A DNA stretch of 64,000 nt from Bdellovibrio sp. qaytius (GTDB taxonomy: Bacteria > Bdellovibrionota > Bdellovibrionia > Bdellovibrionales > Bdellovibrionaceae): the NCBI GenBank assembly GCA_004011035.1, contig CP025734.1, positions 2,812,001 through 2,876,000 on the forward strand, given 5' to 3'. The notes below the pieces were generated by a model, which made no database searches, had not been told where the DNA came from, and worked only from the letters and a program-made list of their open reading frames with translations. Numbering within the stretch: the stretch's first letter is position 1; every line of letters starts with the position of its first letter. The position numbers were made by a program, and so were the translations under genes. Of the stretch, positions 62,662 through 64,000 are shown piece by piece.

Positions 62662-64000
62662 ATGTTAAAGGTTTTAGTAGTTGATGACGACCAAGCTCTA
62701 CGCTTTTCGATTCGCTCTGCCTTAGAAGCTACTCGCAGATTCTCTATTGAAGAGGCTTTCGATGGTGTTAACGCCATGGAAAAAGTTAAAACAACTGATG
62801 CTTCGAAACGTATCTACGACATCGTTATATTAGATGTCGACATGCCTCGCATGAATGGCTTAGCGACATTAAAAGCCATCAAAGAATTCGATCCAGGTAT
62901 TATCGTCTTAATGTTAACTGCGCATGCGACTGTAGAAGCCGCTGTAGCAGCCGTTAAAGATGGAGCTTACAACTTCTTATCAAAACCAATATCAGGTGAT
63001 GATTTAACAGCTTTAATCGACCGCGCGATCAACGCTCACCGTATGATCTCTAATTTAGCTGTATCGTCACCGGTATTTGTGGATGAAGGCCGTAAAATCA
63101 TCGGCAACACCTCACAAATGCAAAAGGTTTTTAATGTTATTCACAAGCTTGCGAAAGTTGATACTCCGGTATTAGTTCGCGGAGCCTCTGGAACAGGTAA
63201 AGAGTTAGTTGCAAAAGCAATTCACTTCAACAGCGCTCGCAAAGATGAAAAGTTTGTGGCGATCAACTGTTCGGCGATTCCTGAAAATTTATTTGAGTCT
63301 GAATTATTTGGTCACGAAAAAGGTTCTTTCACTGGAGCAGATGCTCGCAAAATCGGAAAATTTCAATTCGCTGAAGGCGGAACTTTATTTTTGGATGAAG
63401 TTGGCGACATGCCACAGTTGATGCAAGTTAAAATCTTACGCGTACTCCAAGAAAAATTATTTACTCCGGTTGGCTCGAATCGTGAAATTCCAACCAACGT
63501 AAGAATTATTGCTGCTACAAATCGTCCGTTAGAAAAAATGATGGAAGAAGGCAAATTTCGCGAAGACTTATTCTATCGTTTAAATGTTGTACCTATTATT
63601 TTACCTCAGTTGAATGATCGCAAAGATGACTTAGATGTTTTAATTAATATCTTCATCAAAAAATTTAACGTAGCACACGGTAAAAAAATTAACGGTCTTA
63701 CCAAAGATGCGTTAGATGCAATGAAACGTTATTCTTGGCCAGGAAATATTCGTGAGTTAGAGAACGTGATTGAACATTCATTCGTTCTTGAATCAGGAAA
63801 TCAAATCACTTTAGGAAGCTTACCAGAAGCGGTTTTAATGGCTGCGGGCATCAGCTTAATCGACACGATGGATAAGATTCAGAGTCAATCAGAATCACTT
63901 CAGAAAATGTCTGGCGCCACTGCTGTAAACATGGGCGTGACAGATTCTGACGATGACGAAGATTTATCTTTAGATTCAGATTCTGACATTGAAGGCGATG
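62662..64000 (+). CDS. NtrC-family sigma-54-dependent response regulator (3' end cut)
   Basis: Starts ATG 62662 after GGGGGAAA and stays open to the window edge (about 446 residues seen). The REC domain has the VVDDD pocket, phospho-acceptor Asp in VILDVDMPRMNG, TAHAT and FLSKPIS. An AAA+ domain follows with Walker A GASGTGKE, the sigma-54 contact loop GSFTGAD, Walker B GGTLFLDEVGD and PGNIRELENVIEH. The Fis-type HTH is not reached; an acidic Asp/Ser-rich stretch (DSDDDEDLSLDSD) is seen before the edge. It should activate sigma-54 promoters when phosphorylated, possibly by the neighbouring kinases. Confidence 0.93.
   Translation, partial: MLKVLVVDDDQALRFSIRSALEATRRFSIEEAFDGVNAMEKVKTTDASKRIYDIVILDVDMPRMNGLATLKAIKEFDPGIIVLMLTAHATVEAAVAAVKDGAYNFLSKPISGDDLTALIDRAINAHRMISNLAVSSPVFVDEGRKIIGNTSQMQKVFNVIHKLAKVDTPVLVRGASGTGKELVAKAIHFNSARKDEKFVAINCSAIPENLFESELFGHEKGSFTGADARKIGKFQFAEGGTLFLDEVGDMPQLMQVKILRVLQEKLFTPVGSNREIPTNVRIIAATNRPLEKMMEEGKFREDLFYRLNVVPIILPQLNDRKDDLDVLINIFIKKFNVAHGKKINGLTKDALDAMKRYSWPGNIRELENVIEHSFVLESGNQITLGSLPEAVLMAAGISLIDTMDKIQSQSESLQKMSGATAVNMGVTDSDDDEDLSLDSDSDIEGD

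Noticed and set aside
1-64000. tRNA, rRNA, CRISPR, IS or prophage
   Set aside because: No tRNA-like cloverleaf, repeat-spacer array, transposase or phage gene was recognised by eye; a dedicated scan was not possible.

Overview
The window looks like chromosomal DNA from a free-swimming or predatory Gram-negative bacterium, most likely a low-GC member of the Bdellovibrionota (Bdellovibrio/Pseudobdellovibrio-like). This is inferred from the gene content: a complete fliLMNOPQR-flhBAFG-fliA block, many lipoproteins and outer-membrane barrels, an isolated Tad-type secretin/ATPase pair, tandem DUF507 genes, secreted metalloproteases and sigma-54/NtrC-type control. No rRNA, tRNA, CRISPR array, insertion sequence or prophage was seen. 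Coding density is very high and no gene-free stretch exceeds about 300 bases.

Layout. 1-3.7 kb: a YtcJ-like amidohydrolase that runs off the left edge, and a Gly/Gln-rich repeat protein. 3.9-7.9 kb: a receiver-histidine kinase, a CpaC-like secretin overlapping a CpaF-like ATPase, and a small gene behind a sigma-28-like promoter. 8.2-12.6 kb: aspS, a polyhydroxyalkanoic-acid-system protein, rpoH with a lysine-rich tail, and an outer-membrane protein. 12.6-25.1 kb (minus strand): a seven-gene operon encoding a MotA/MotB-like stator pair, two YGGR-repeat lipoproteins, two propeller-like lipoproteins and a barrel protein. The MotB-like subunit has a DUF2135-like beta domain where the OmpA peptidoglycan anchor should be, and the operon starts behind a sigma-28-like promoter. 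25.3-36.3 kb (minus strand): fliA, then the flagellar export and motor operon, read from a near-consensus sigma-54 promoter with phased upstream repeats. 36.6-48.8 kb: suhB, a SPOR protein, two HExxH lipoproteins flanking uvrD/pcrA, and a lipase-like/kamA/isochorismatase-like group. 49-57 kb: a TRG-motif secreted protein, a scramblase-like protein, a porin, groES with a histone-H1-like tail behind two DUF507 genes, a class A PBP, and an MBL hydrolase.

57.3-64 kb is the most interesting region. It contains a CHASE2 histidine kinase, a sigma-54-type promoter, a radical SAM/SPASM peptide maturase, an uncatalogued 31-codon ORF with a good Shine-Dalgarno (a candidate RiPP precursor with a Lys-rich leader and a GGDGPGC-containing tail), a second CHASE2 histidine kinase, and an NtrC-family sigma-54 activator cut by the right edge. 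The arrangement suggests a modified peptide made under sigma-54 control and wired to two membrane kinases. This is inference from gene order and motifs.

The flagellar control hierarchy is visible in the DNA: a sigma-54 promoter before fliL, fliA inside the locus, and sigma-28-like promoters before the stator/lipoprotein operon and before the small gene at 7469.
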